Source: Phycisphaerales bacterium (lineage in GTDB: Bacteria; Planctomycetota; Phycisphaerae; Phycisphaerales; UBA1924). Taken from it: 64,000 bases of DNA. A program made the position numbers and the translations under genes. Below are positions 27,270 through 35,328 of the stretch, one piece after another. How positions within the stretch are numbered: the stretch's first letter is position 1; the number at the start of each line of letters is the position of its first letter. The DNA lies in the NCBI GenBank assembly GCA_028279375.1, contig JANQNW010000019.1:233151-297150 (forward strand), written 5' to 3'. The notes under the pieces are model-generated. The model had not been told where the DNA came from, did not search any database, and was given only the letters and a program-made list of their open reading frames with translations.

Positions 27270-27856
27270 TGGTTGCGCTCCTGATGTGGGGCGCTGGGTT
27301 GCGCGCTTGCGTTGAACGCGGCGCCGCATTCGGGGCAGGTGTTGGAATCTAGTCCGGATAGGTCATAGAGGCAGTTTCTGCAGGCAGGAGGCAGATGTGC
27401 TTTTCTGTAGTCAGCCCATCTCATGAGCGATCGGTAGATAGGCATGTGCCAGATGGCCGGTGTCAGGAGCAGGAGCGCGATGGATGCGATCGGAAGGCGT
27501 CGCTCAACAGTCCATGAGAACAGAATGACAACGGCGACGGCGACGAACGAGACGGCGCACGACATGGCGACGGATCTTGACTCTGTCGTGGTGTAGAGGA
27601 ACATCCCGACAATCATGGACACGATGACATTCGCGGCGAGCAGGAGTGCGAAGTAGATGTCGTGGCGGATTCCGCTTGTGACGATGAACAGAATCGCCAC
27701 AGGGCCTGCGATTCCGATGGCGACGATGGCCAGGGCGCGCGGCTTCGTGAGCTGAAGCGCGCGATCGAGGCAGGCGAGGACGACGGGAATGAAAACCACG
27801 GCGCTGAGCGCGGAGAGAATCCCGAGCGGAAACAGGAGAACTTCGGCGGGAAACAT
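27266..27856 (-). CDS. Zinc-ribbon membrane protein, array member 6
   Basis: 196 residues from the ATG at 27856, coupled to member 7 through TGATG. Motif TTTESRSVAMSCAVS, Trp-His in AIWHMPIY, ribbon CRNCLYDLSGLDSNTCPECG. The longer frame to 28432 is the out-of-frame shadow of member 7. Confidence 0.73.
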   Translation of the reverse strand: MFPAEVLLFPLGILSALSAVVFIPVVLACLDRALQLTKPRALAIVAIGIAGPVAILFIVTSGIRHDIYFALLLAANVIVSMIVGMFLYTTTESRSVAMSCAVSFVAVAVVILFSWTVERRLPIASIALLLLTPAIWHMPIYRSLMRWADYRKAHLPPACRNCLYDLSGLDSNTCPECGAAFNASAQPSAPHQERNQ

Positions 27857-28440
27857 CAGAGATGTCTCCCTCGGTGCGGGGAACGCAATGGATCTGTCCG
27901 CGCCTTGCATGTGGCCCCGCATTCGGGGCAGGTGTAGGTGTTGATGTTGGAGAGGTCGTAGTCGCACTCGTAGCAGCGGACTCGGTCGGCGGTGCGGATG
28001 ATGATGGCCCAGCGGGCGAAGCCGAGGAAGGCGATGACCTGCCAGGTGAGGATGGCGAGCGCGAGCAGGGCGACGGCGATGGCCGAAGGACAGCGCGGGT
28101 CGAGGGTCGGCGCGATGACGACGAAGGCGCCGACGCCAGCGGCGATGGTTGAGAACGCGACCTGGCTGGAGCCGGTGACGGCGGTGAGCGTCCAGGTCGT
28201 CAGGCTCGTCCAGGCGATGGCCGCCAGCACACCGGCGCCGAAGGGGCCCGCCGAGGCGCCCAGCGCGCCTGCGGCGATCGTGAGGAGGAAGATGAGCAGG
28301 GTGGTGATGATCAGGAAGAGGGCGCGCTTGCGTGTCAACCTGCGCGCATGCTTGAGGCATGCGAGCGACCATGTGATCAGGAGCGCGGGGGGCGCAAAGA
28401 AGACGGCGAGGGCCTGGATGTACATGAACCATTCAGGCAT
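27856..28440 (-). CDS. Zinc-ribbon membrane protein, array member 7
   Basis: 194 residues. Motif VTGSSQVAFSTIAAG; the Trp-His position reads Trp-Gln (LTWQVIAF), so the histidine is not strictly conserved. Ribbon CYECDYDLSNINTYTCPECG with a basic tail. Overlaps member 8 by 8 bp. Confidence 0.74.
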   Translation of the reverse strand: MPEWFMYIQALAVFFAPPALLITWSLACLKHARRLTRKRALFLIITTLLIFLLTIAAGALGASAGPFGAGVLAAIAWTSLTTWTLTAVTGSSQVAFSTIAAGVGAFVVIAPTLDPRCPSAIAVALLALAILTWQVIAFLGFARWAIIIRTADRVRCYECDYDLSNINTYTCPECGATCKARTDPLRSPHRGRHL

Positions 28441-28972
28441 CGTGGTTCTTTCGTCGCTGTGCGCAGGCCCAGAGAATCATTGTCGTCGCGATGGCGATGT
28501 GCCAGAGGGCGCAGGAGAGGATCCACAGCACGGCAAAGCGCGTCGCCTCGTCGGGCCCGAAGCCGTCGTCCTGGCCGGTCTTGTGAATGAAGACGGCCGT
28601 TGCGGCGCCGATGGCGATCGTGGCGACGGTGACGCGTACGGATCTTGTCGCGAAGGCGAGTCCGGCTGCCGTGAGCAGCGAGGCGCATAGCGCGGCTGTT
28701 GAGTTTCCGAACTCGTAGGAGTGGGGGTCAACCAGCAGTCCGATGCGATAGCTGAGAGCAATGCCGCCGATTGGCGCCGCGATCGAGGTCATGAGGATGG
28801 CGAGGAAGCGCAGGAACGACCATGTGCGTGCGTGGTTGAGCGCCCAGAGGGCGTAGATGGTGAAGATCCAGAGGGGTGAGATGTAGATGATGGCTTCCAG
28901 GGTCGCGAAGAGGTAGAGGAGCACGACGTCCTGGGGTTGGGATTGCTGCGCGATTGTGAGAGGCGTGAGCAT
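28433..28972 (-). CDS. Array member 8, membrane protein without zinc ribbon
   Basis: 179 residues. Same helix plan and motif ATRSVRVTVATIAIG, Trp-His in ALWHIAIA, but the protein stops right after the last helix (CAQRRKNHDA), so it is the second ribbon-less member. It is the first gene of the tightly overlapped block 24285-28972; a palindromic repeat separates it from member 9. Confidence 0.7.
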   Translation of the reverse strand: MLTPLTIAQQSQPQDVVLLYLFATLEAIIYISPLWIFTIYALWALNHARTWSFLRFLAILMTSIAAPIGGIALSYRIGLLVDPHSYEFGNSTAALCASLLTAAGLAFATRSVRVTVATIAIGAATAVFIHKTGQDDGFGPDEATRFAVLWILSCALWHIAIATTMILWACAQRRKNHDA

Positions 28973-29027
28973 TCAGTTGCTCCGGCGGCCTGTGAATCGT
29001 AGGAGAAAGAGGAGGGAGTAGTAGAGA

Positions 29028-29085
29028 GGAGCCCTCACCCCGGCCCTCTCCCACTCGGCTGCGCCTGCGCGGGAGAGGGTGGCGG
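29028..29085 (+). repeat. Palindromic intergenic repeat, copy 2
   Basis: B-type loop (CTCGGCTGCGCCTGCGC). It sits between array members 8 and 9. Confidence 0.9.
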
Positions 29086-29090
29086 AGTGA

Positions 29091-29663
29091 TCAGGTTGTT
29101 GGTTGGTCAGCGTTGTGCATATTGAAGTTGGCGCCGCATTCGGGGCAGGTGTTGGATGGGAGTCCTTGTGTGTTGTAGCCGCAGTTCTTGCATGCATTCT
29201 TGAGGAGCTTGCGGCGCTGGATTGTCCAGTGGATGAGCGATGCGTACACGATCGCGTGCCAGACGAAGGCTGCGAGTGAGACGGCCAGGTTCTCCATGTC
29301 AATCGTGGCGGCCGGGATCGTGCGCACCACCACGAGTAGGAACGTGCTGATTGCGAACGCGATGAGCGCGCTTGATGCGACTGTTAGTGAGCCTGTTTGC
29401 ACGTGCAAGGCGACGCCGACGAGGATGGCGGCTGTGATGAGAATCAGGAGGCCGTAGAAGAGACCCATCGCAGTTGGTGTGTAGAGCAGTGATCCCACGC
29501 CGAGAAAGGCCGACATGGGATATATGAGGCCGACGGTGATCGTCGTCGTGAGTCTTGGGCCTGATCTGCTATCTGCGATGATCTGGCACAGGAGGCAAAT
29601 CGGGATGAACGACAGCATCGCAAACAGGCTGGCGAGCAGGAGGAATGAAGCGAGGAGGTTCAT
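29091..29663 (-). CDS. Zinc-ribbon membrane protein, array member 9
   Basis: 190 residues. About six helices, a degenerate mid motif (HVQTGSLTVASSALIA), Trp-His in FVWHAIVY and ribbon CKNCGYNTQGLPSNTCPECG. Its stop is 6 bp from repeat copy 2. Confidence 0.74.
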   Translation of the reverse strand: MNLLASFLLLASLFAMLSFIPICLLCQIIADSRSGPRLTTTITVGLIYPMSAFLGVGSLLYTPTAMGLFYGLLILITAAILVGVALHVQTGSLTVASSALIAFAISTFLLVVVRTIPAATIDMENLAVSLAAFVWHAIVYASLIHWTIQRRKLLKNACKNCGYNTQGLPSNTCPECGANFNMHNADQPTT

Positions 29664-29694
29664 GGATTCATGCGCTTGACGGGCAACGATGCGA

Positions 29695-30372
29695 TCATGA
29701 TGTTTGCGGTTGATCGGTGTCGCGCGGAGTGATGGTGGCGCCGCATTCGGGGCAGGTGTTGGATTTGATTCCCTTGAGGCTGTAGCCGCATTCGGCGCAG
29801 CGGCGTGGTTTCCAGTTGAGTTTGAGGCCGCACTCGGGGCAGGCGTCGGGTCTTATGCCGGTGAGGTCGTAGTTGCAGCGCCAGCAGTGGCGTTCGAATG
29901 GGTCTTTCCTGCTGTGGTCGCGCGCCCATCGTCGGAATGAGAGGCAGACGATGATGGTCCAGGTGACGTAGGCGAAGAAGGACGCCTCCATGAAGTATTG
30001 GTCGAGTGGTAGGAAGCCGTAGGTGAATGGTGTGAGTACGGCGAACGCTGCGAGCAGCGCAGCGAGCGTGCTGAGGACGACATTGCGCGATCGGGTCACA
30101 AATGCGAGGACGATTGTGATTGGAAGGGTCCAGCCCAGACAGGCGCCGAGCGCGCCGAGGAAATTGGCCGAGCTTCTGGATCCAAGCGCAAATCCAAGTT
30201 GCGCCATCAAGTACGCGCACACGAGGCTGGCGATGGAGCTTCCGATGATCGCGAGGCTGGACTTGACGGTGGCGAGTCTCGCGATGTGCGCGATGGAGAT
30301 GATGATCGCTGAGAAGACAACAGCCGGTATCAGGACGATCGGCAGCAGGATCAGGAGGGCGATCGCGCTCAT
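29695..30372 (-). CDS. Double zinc-ribbon membrane protein, array member 10
   Basis: 225 residues. The membrane part carries VTRSRNVVLSTLAAL; the Trp-His position reads Trp-Thr (VTWTIIVC). It has two ribbons in tandem: CWRCNYDLTGIRPDACPECG, a linker LKLNWKPRR, then CAECGYSLKGIKSNTCPECG. The linker plus first ribbon is nearly identical to that of member 11, showing a recent duplication. Confidence 0.75.
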   Translation of the reverse strand: MSAIALLILLPIVLIPAVVFSAIIISIAHIARLATVKSSLAIIGSSIASLVCAYLMAQLGFALGSRSSANFLGALGACLGWTLPITIVLAFVTRSRNVVLSTLAALLAAFAVLTPFTYGFLPLDQYFMEASFFAYVTWTIIVCLSFRRWARDHSRKDPFERHCWRCNYDLTGIRPDACPECGLKLNWKPRRCAECGYSLKGIKSNTCPECGATITPRDTDQPQTS

Positions 30373-30504
30373 GTTCAGAACCCCGGGTCATTGTAGAGAT
30401 GAGATGTGGATCTGAATGATCGGATTCGCGGGCGTCGGAGTTGTTTTGCGGTGTTTGTTGGGCGCGCGCGAGGTGTTGAGGATTGGAGAAGAGAGTAGGA
30501 GAGA

Positions 30505-30553
30505 GGAGCCCTCACCCCAACCCTCTCCCGTTCGGCAACGGGAGAGGGGGCGG
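30505..30553 (+). repeat. Palindromic intergenic repeat, copy 3 (short C-type loop)
   Basis: The inner stem is replaced by GTT-CGGC-AAC, giving a perfect 12-bp stem. It is the only copy of this type and lies between members 10 and 11. Confidence 0.88.
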
Positions 30554-30558
30554 AGTGA

Positions 30559-31212
30559 TCAGGTTGATTCGCTTTTGCCTATGTCTACTCGGGCGGGCGC
30601 GCCGCATTTGGGGCAGTTGTCTGAGCACAGTCTGAGCAACCGATGGCCGCATTCGGTGCAGTGGCGTCGTTTCCAGTTGAGTTTGAGGCCGCACTCCGGG
30701 CATCTGTCTGGTCGGATGCCGGTGAGGTTGTAGTTGCATGAAGGGCAGATTGGCGGCAGGAGTTCGATCTGTCTGTTGCGCCAGCGAATGATCTCGACGA
30801 GGATGATGGCGTGCCACGCGATGATGGAGGCGAGCCAGGTCACGAAGTTGAGTGCGCTGGACCCGTCCTCGATGAGCCAGAGAGGGACGATGAGCGCTGC
30901 GCGCACGACGCACGCGATGGCGCAGGCAATGACGATCGATCGGGAGTTCGTGGCGAAATAGAGAGCGCCAGCGACGATCGCGGAGGCGAGGACGTTGCTG
31001 ATGCTGATGCCTCGATTGAACTCGTGCGACCAGACGGCGAGTTGCTGCGGCGACGTGAACAGGCTGAGGAATGGGTAGGTGATTCCTGCGCCGATGATGG
31101 CGGCCGCGCGGGGTCCGGTGCTCCTGTGGGTTCGGGCGATCGCGCCGAGCGCGATGAGAATGAGGGAGAGTGGGCCCGCGACGAGGATGGGAAGAAGACA
31201 AACGAGGAGCAT
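30559..31212 (-). CDS. Double zinc-ribbon membrane protein, array member 11
   Basis: 217 residues. Motif ATNSRSIVIACAIA, Trp-His in IAWHAIIL, two ribbons: CPSCNYNLTGIRPDRCPECG, linker LKLNWKRRH, then a diverged CTECGHRLLRLCSDNCPKCG. It is the first (upstream) gene of the whole leftward array and is preceded by a tandem pair of palindromic repeats. Confidence 0.75.
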   Translation of the reverse strand: MLLVCLLPILVAGPLSLILIALGAIARTHRSTGPRAAAIIGAGITYPFLSLFTSPQQLAVWSHEFNRGISISNVLASAIVAGALYFATNSRSIVIACAIACVVRAALIVPLWLIEDGSSALNFVTWLASIIAWHAIILVEIIRWRNRQIELLPPICPSCNYNLTGIRPDRCPECGLKLNWKRRHCTECGHRLLRLCSDNCPKCGAPARVDIGKSEST

Positions 31213-31358
31213 GGAGATGACTCCGGGGAGTGCTCAATGTTAAGGCGGGGGAGGAGTGGGCGTTGAGATGGATGATGGGATTCGCAGGCGTTGCTGGGTG
31301 TCTTTGGTGGTGTGCTTGTGGTTGGTGTGTATCGAGGCATGGAGGAGGAGTAGATGGG

Positions 31359-31415
31359 GGAGCCCTCACCCTGCCCTCTCCCATAAACGCTGCGCGTTTC
31401 AGGGAGAGGGTGGGG
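31359..31415 (+). repeat. Palindromic intergenic repeat, copy 4
   Basis: A-type loop with inner stem AAACGC/GCGTTT, a compensated change relative to AAATGC/GCATTT. First of a tandem pair with copy 5, 136 bp apart. Confidence 0.9.
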
Positions 31416-31494
31416 GGCGCAGGCGTTGGGTTGAGATTTGCGTGTGTGTCGGAAGCGCATTGGCAGATGAGGCTTGTAGGAGGAGGTAGGTGTG

Positions 31495-31551
31495 GGAGCC
31501 CTCACCCCGGCCCTCTCCCACTCGGCTGCGCCTGCGCGGGAGAGGGAGGGG
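31495..31551 (+). repeat. Palindromic intergenic repeat, copy 5
   Basis: B-type loop; second of the pair with copy 4. It ends 13 bp from the stop of the terminase-like gene. Confidence 0.9.
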
Positions 31552-31563
31552 GACGCACGCGTG

Positions 31564-33033
31564 TTAGTGGTGTGGGTGGAGGTAGTCGTGGACTTTGAAT
31601 GTGTTGATGACGTCTGTTGTTGTGATGAGGTAGCGGAGGGCGTCGGCGGCGTGGTCGGGGCCGTCTTTGACGGGGTTGGGGTCGTCGGTGTTGTCGGGGT
31701 CGTAGTGGTAGACGCTCAGGGCGCGGATGAGTTCTTCGCAGCGCTGGTGGATGAAGAGTGTGGGGGTTCCGAGCGCGGGGGAGAGTCTCCGCTGGATGGC
31801 TCTGATGCCTTGCGCGATTGAGGCGCGGGCGGGGAAGGGCGCGAGTCCTGCTCGGTTGAGTTCTGACTGGGCGCTCTGGCCGGTGAGGAGGGAGCGCTGG
31901 GCGCCGGCGGGGTCGATGGCGATCCAGCGCGGGGTTGGCCATTGCGCTTCTTTGATGGTGTTGATGTGGTGCTCGAGCGTGCGCTCGGATTCGATGCGCT
32001 CATCGAGGATGCGCAGGATGTTCTGTTCGTCGAGGTGGGCGAAGAGGATGGCGGTGGGGTTGCGGAAGCCGAAGTCGATGGCGGCGAGGTGTTCGCCTCT
32101 TTCGGGCGCTTCGAATGATCCGACGTGGATTTCGGGGTTGAAGGTCGGGTAGACGAGGTCGTCGCGCGTGGGGCGGAGGCAGAGCATTTCGCTTACCCAG
32201 GTGGTTTGTGCGCAGCGGGATTTGAGCTGGATGGCGTCGTCGATGGCGAGGTGGCCTGTTGCGCTTTTTGCTTCGCCTTTGCAGTCTTCTTCGAGGGGAC
32301 AGGTTGCGCAGGGGCGCTCTGGTGGGCACTGTTCGAGGATGTCGAGGGCGCTCCAGCGGAAGAGCGTGAGGTCTGTTTCGTTTTGGGCGCGGGAGACGAG
32401 GTCGGCCATGAGTCCGAAGGGTCGGTGCATGGTGGAGAGTGATTCGACGGCGCCCTGGACGGTGTGGCGGCCGCAGCGTTTTGAGCGGGTGGTGAGTGTG
32501 GCGGCTTCGTGGACTTGTCGGTCGAAGAGTTCGACTTCGTCGCATCGGAGGATCTGGGGGCGGGCGCCGCGGACGGAGGTTTCGGACTGGGCGAGGAGCT
32601 CGCAGGCGGAGCCGTTGTTGAGGGCGATGCGGCGGGTGGTTGGTTTGGATTCGAGGAGCTGACTGAAGGGTTCTGTGGTGAGGAAGTTGCGCAGGTGTGT
32701 GTGCATGCGCTGGGCCTGTTCGAGTGAGCCGGCGAGGAGTTTGATTTCGATTCCGGGTTTGAATGCGAGGTCGAGTGCGGTTGCGAGTGCGGCGAGGAAT
32801 GTCTTGCCGCTGCCTCTGCTGGCCCAGACGACGCAGTCGCGGGGGATGGTGCGGTGTTCGAAGAAGGTGTGGATGAGGTAGTCGAAGGGGGCGCTGGTGT
32901 TGGGGGTGATTGTGGTGCGGGGGATGTCGAGGTTGAAGGCGCCTCGGATGAATGTGTGGAGCTGGTTTGGTGTTGCGGGTTCGATGGAAAGGAGTGTTTG
33001 CTTTGCGTGCTGGGAGAGATGGAGTGGTCGCAT
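31564..33033 (-). CDS. Phage terminase large subunit-like ATPase/nuclease
   Basis: 489 residues. ATPase domain with Walker A ASRGSGKT (71-78) and Walker B ILRCDE (Asp165-Glu166); C-terminal RNase-H-fold nuclease with AIDFGF (Asp320), IAIDPAG (Asp374) and KDGPDHAADALRY (Asp460/Asp464). Both active sites look intact, so it should translocate and cut DNA. Between the domains is a four-cysteine insert, C236-x5-C242-x2-C245-x5-C251, which could bind zinc or an iron-sulfur cluster. No portal, capsid or tail gene is nearby, so this is either a prophage remnant or a domesticated packaging enzyme. Confidence 0.88.
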   Translation of the reverse strand: MRPLHLSQHAKQTLLSIEPATPNQLHTFIRGAFNLDIPRTTITPNTSAPFDYLIHTFFEHRTIPRDCVVWASRGSGKTFLAALATALDLAFKPGIEIKLLAGSLEQAQRMHTHLRNFLTTEPFSQLLESKPTTRRIALNNGSACELLAQSETSVRGARPQILRCDEVELFDRQVHEAATLTTRSKRCGRHTVQGAVESLSTMHRPFGLMADLVSRAQNETDLTLFRWSALDILEQCPPERPCATCPLEEDCKGEAKSATGHLAIDDAIQLKSRCAQTTWVSEMLCLRPTRDDLVYPTFNPEIHVGSFEAPERGEHLAAIDFGFRNPTAILFAHLDEQNILRILDERIESERTLEHHINTIKEAQWPTPRWIAIDPAGAQRSLLTGQSAQSELNRAGLAPFPARASIAQGIRAIQRRLSPALGTPTLFIHQRCEELIRALSVYHYDPDNTDDPNPVKDGPDHAADALRYLITTTDVINTFKVHDYLHPHH

Positions 33034-33224
33034 GCGGCGAGTTCTTCGAGGAGGTTCTGGACGGCTTCGGGTGAGGTTGTTGCGTGTTGTTGTTCTTGTT
33101 CTGGTTTGAGTTTGAGGATGTCGACGCAGGCTCGGCGTGCGGTTTCGGGGACGTCGGTGTTTGCGGCGATGGTGAGGAGGTGTTCAAGGACTTGTTGTTG
33201 GGCTTGTTTGATTGTGGTTGGCAT
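33030..33224 (-). CDS. Short protein upstream of the terminase-like gene, stop apparently lost
   Basis: From the ATG at 33224 the frame encodes a helical, ordinary-looking 64-residue protein (MPTTIKQAQQQVLEHLLTIA..., ending NLLEELAA) that reaches exactly the terminase ATG at 33033. The next codon is TGC; a TGA there would give the ATGA overlap common in this genome. As read, the frame stays open to 32193 inside the terminase gene, but that extension has the Ser/Pro/Thr-rich composition of a shadow frame. It could be a small terminase-like or adaptor subunit. Coordinates given are the plausible coding part. Confidence 0.4.
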
Positions 33225-33306
33225 GGGGACGCAGGCGTTGTTGGGTGGTGGAGGAGTTGGGTGGGCGCGGGTTTGTTGTTGAGGTTTGGAGGAGGGAGTA
33301 GAGGGG

Positions 33307-33365
33307 GGAGCCCTCACCCCGGCCCTCTCCCATAAATGCTGCGCATTTCAGGGAGAGGGTGGCGG
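33307..33365 (+). repeat. Palindromic intergenic repeat, copy 6 (left of DUF559 gene)
   Basis: A-type loop ATAAATGCTGCGCATTTCA, identical in loop to copy 7 on the other side of the DUF559 gene, and in the same orientation. Confidence 0.9.
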
Positions 33366-33443
33366 AGGTCGGCGAGTGTGTTGGCATCGGGGATGTGTGG
33401 GGTGGTTGGGAGTTGTCGAAACGGGAGATACGGTGCGGGAGTC

Positions 33444-33815
33444 ATGGGGCGATGGCGGCGAACAGGGACGGCGTGTGCGCAGGATCACTCGGCGCGATTG
33501 CGCGCACGGATGTCGTTGCCGGAGCAGATTGTGTGGAAGCGTTTGCGGGGGCGGCGGTTTCTGGGGCTGAAGTTTCGGCGGCAGCATGCGGTTGGAGCCT
33601 TCGTTGCGGATTTCTATTGCGAGGAGTTGAAGCTTGTGATTGAGGTTGACGGGGAGGGGCATCGGGAGCGCGATGCGTTCGATCGACGGCGCGATGGATA
33701 TATGCGGTCGCTTGGTCTTCGTGTGATTCGAGTGAGTGCATCGGAAGTGTCGAGGGATGTTGCTGGTTGTCTGGAGCGCATTCGGAATCAGATAGGAGGG
33801 GGGAGGAGGGAGTAG
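33444..33815 (+). CDS. DUF559 (Vsr-like) endonuclease-fold protein
   Basis: 123 residues from the ATG at 33444. It has the DUF559 layout: LPEQIVWKRLRGRRFLGLKFRRQ, then VGAFVADFYCEELKLVIEVDGEGH (the D...EVDG core of the PD-(D/E)xK/Vsr nuclease fold) and LRVIRVSASEV near the C-terminus. It is expected to cut or nick DNA; its substrate is unknown. The final residues and the TAG stop lie in the left flank of repeat copy 7, and copy 6 lies 80 bp before the start. It is the only plus-strand gene between 21.7 and 36.1 kb. Confidence 0.82.
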   Translation: MGRWRRTGTACAQDHSARLRARMSLPEQIVWKRLRGRRFLGLKFRRQHAVGAFVADFYCEELKLVIEVDGEGHRERDAFDRRRDGYMRSLGLRVIRVSASEVSRDVAGCLERIRNQIGGGRRE

Positions 33816-33821
33816 GAGAGA

Positions 33822-33876
33822 GGAGCCCTCACCCTGCCCTCTCCCATAAATGCTGCGCATTTCAGGGAGAGGGTGG
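33822..33876 (+). repeat. Palindromic intergenic repeat, copy 7 (right of DUF559 gene)
   Basis: A-type loop like copy 6. Its flank supplies the last codons and stop of the DUF559 gene; the right edge is 17 bp from the stop of the convergent ABC-ATPase gene. Confidence 0.9.
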
Positions 33877-33892
33877 AAGAGGCGTGCTTCGG

Positions 33893-35272
33893 TCAGGCGG
33901 CGTGGGTGAAGGCGGTGCGGGGGGAGGCGATGGATTTGCAGGCGGTGGTGAAGATGTGTTCGGGGGATTCGTTTGCGAGGGCGCGGGTGGCGCGGGAGGC
34001 GGTTGCCCAGCGGGTGAGGGCGCGTTCAAGTGTTTGCTCGTCAAGTGCGCGCTTTGCGCGATGCCAGGCGGTTGTCGGCATGGCGAGGCGCCAGGGGGCG
34101 ATGTCGGCTTCTGTGAGGAGGTCGAGGAGTTGCTGGTGGCGATGCGCGAGGGGGAGATCGTGTTGGGTCATGCCGGCGGCGCGGAAGAAGGAGGAGTAGG
34201 CGCCCATCGAGGCGACGGCTTCGGTGTTTGGTGTGCAGGCGTTCTCGAGGTAGTGACGGACGAGGGCGGTTGCGACGCCGAGTGTGCGGTGCGGGGGATC
34301 GACGATGACGCGTGCGATGCGACGGACTTCGGCGTTGAGGCGTTTGGCGTTGAGCGCGCGGTCTTTGGTTGTGTAGCGATGCGGCCAGGCGCTTTCGCGC
34401 CAGGCGGCGTTGAGGGTTGGCATGGAGACGACGAGGATGCCGACGGGGTCGGAAGCGCCTTCGAAGGTTGCGGCAAGTGTGCAGACGGGCGCGCTGGGTT
34501 TGGCGCTTCGGTAGTGGAGATGGGCGAAGCGTTTGTAGAGGGAGAAGTCGGCGGGTTGGATTTGGAGGCTGGGCGGGGGTGGGTGTTGTGCGCTTTCGGT
34601 CGATGTCTGCGCGTGGTCGAGGTTGATGGTGCTTTCGGGGCGCAACGAATGCTGGAGTGACTGGTGTGGAGTTGCGATTAAGGCGCGGAGGGCTGGTTCT
34701 CTTTTGAGTGCGCGTCGGAGGAGGTTGGCGAGGGCGCGGGCGGTTGGTTTGTCGAGGGCGGCGGCGAACTCGTCGAGGATGAGGACGACGGGATTGTTGG
34801 GCTTGGCGGCGCGTCGGGCGTGATGGAGCGCGAGTGCGAGGCGGAGGCGGGCGCGCTGGCCTGTTGAGAGTTCATTCGGGCGTTTGGCGAAGCAGGTTGG
34901 TTCGGCGAGGCCGGCGGCGGCGAGGGCGCGGATGGATGTTTCAAGGGAGGCGTGGAAGAGGTTGATGATGGGGGCGCTGCGCAGGTTGAGCTTGTCGGGG
35001 TTGATGGTGCGGATGTGTTGGTGTTTGAGCGCGCGGTTTGCGCAGTCAAGGAGTGTGGTCTTGCCGGAGCCTGAGCGGCCCGTGATGAGGATGGCGGCGC
35101 CGGAGGAGAGGTTGATGTTGATGGGGTCGGGCGCGAGTAGTTGTTTTTGTTCGAGGGAGAGGCCGAAGAGGGTTGCGGCCTGGCAGGAGAGTTTGGAAGG
35201 GGCGGAAGGTGTGCGCGCGGGGAGGTTGATGGTGAGATTGATTGGAGCGCAGGCGTTGGTTTGTTGATTCAT
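33893..35272 (-). CDS. ABC-type ATPase fused to an acetyltransferase-like domain (COG2401-like)
   Basis: 459 residues from the ATG at 35272. ABC ATPase (about 30-220): Walker A GRSGSGKTT (65-73), signature LSTGQRAR (135-142), Walker B VVLILDE (162-168) and switch His203. A GNAT-like domain follows (about 245-375) with RIARVIVDPPHRTLGVATALV and a typical end MGAYSSFFRAAGM. The ABC-GNAT order matches the poorly studied COG2401 group. There are no membrane segments, so it is not a transporter; DNA-linked or modification roles are possible, given the terminase and repressor neighbours. The N-terminal NACAP stretch is encoded by the right flank of a repeat copy, so the true start may be slightly different. 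Confidence 0.8.
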   Translation of the reverse strand: MNQQTNACAPINLTINLPARTPSAPSKLSCQAATLFGLSLEQKQLLAPDPININLSSGAAILITGRSGSGKTTLLDCANRALKHQHIRTINPDKLNLRSAPIINLFHASLETSIRALAAAGLAEPTCFAKRPNELSTGQRARLRLALALHHARRAAKPNNPVVLILDEFAAALDKPTARALANLLRRALKREPALRALIATPHQSLQHSLRPESTINLDHAQTSTESAQHPPPPSLQIQPADFSLYKRFAHLHYRSAKPSAPVCTLAATFEGASDPVGILVVSMPTLNAAWRESAWPHRYTTKDRALNAKRLNAEVRRIARVIVDPPHRTLGVATALVRHYLENACTPNTEAVASMGAYSSFFRAAGMTQHDLPLAHRHQQLLDLLTEADIAPWRLAMPTTAWHRAKRALDEQTLERALTRWATASRATRALANESPEHIFTTACKSIASPRTAFTHAA

Positions 35273-35328
35273 GTGTGTGCGTGTGCGTGGGCGTGTTTGT
35301 GTTTGAGGCTTGGAGGAGGGGGAGAGGT

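Larger units (their letters stand above)
31213..31563. other. 351-bp intergenic region filled by two tandem repeat copies
   Basis: Holds repeat copies 4 and 5 and their flanks and no gene. The promoter of the zinc-ribbon array is expected in the left part, but boxes are not clear. Confidence 0.6.

Noticed and set aside
29660..31384. Long His/Arg-rich minus-strand frames, several starting MGEGRGEGS
   Set aside because: Out-of-frame readings of array members 10 and 11 that begin inside palindromic repeats.
32000..33187. 395-codon Arg/Pro-rich minus-strand frame
   Set aside because: Out-of-frame shadow of the terminase-like gene.
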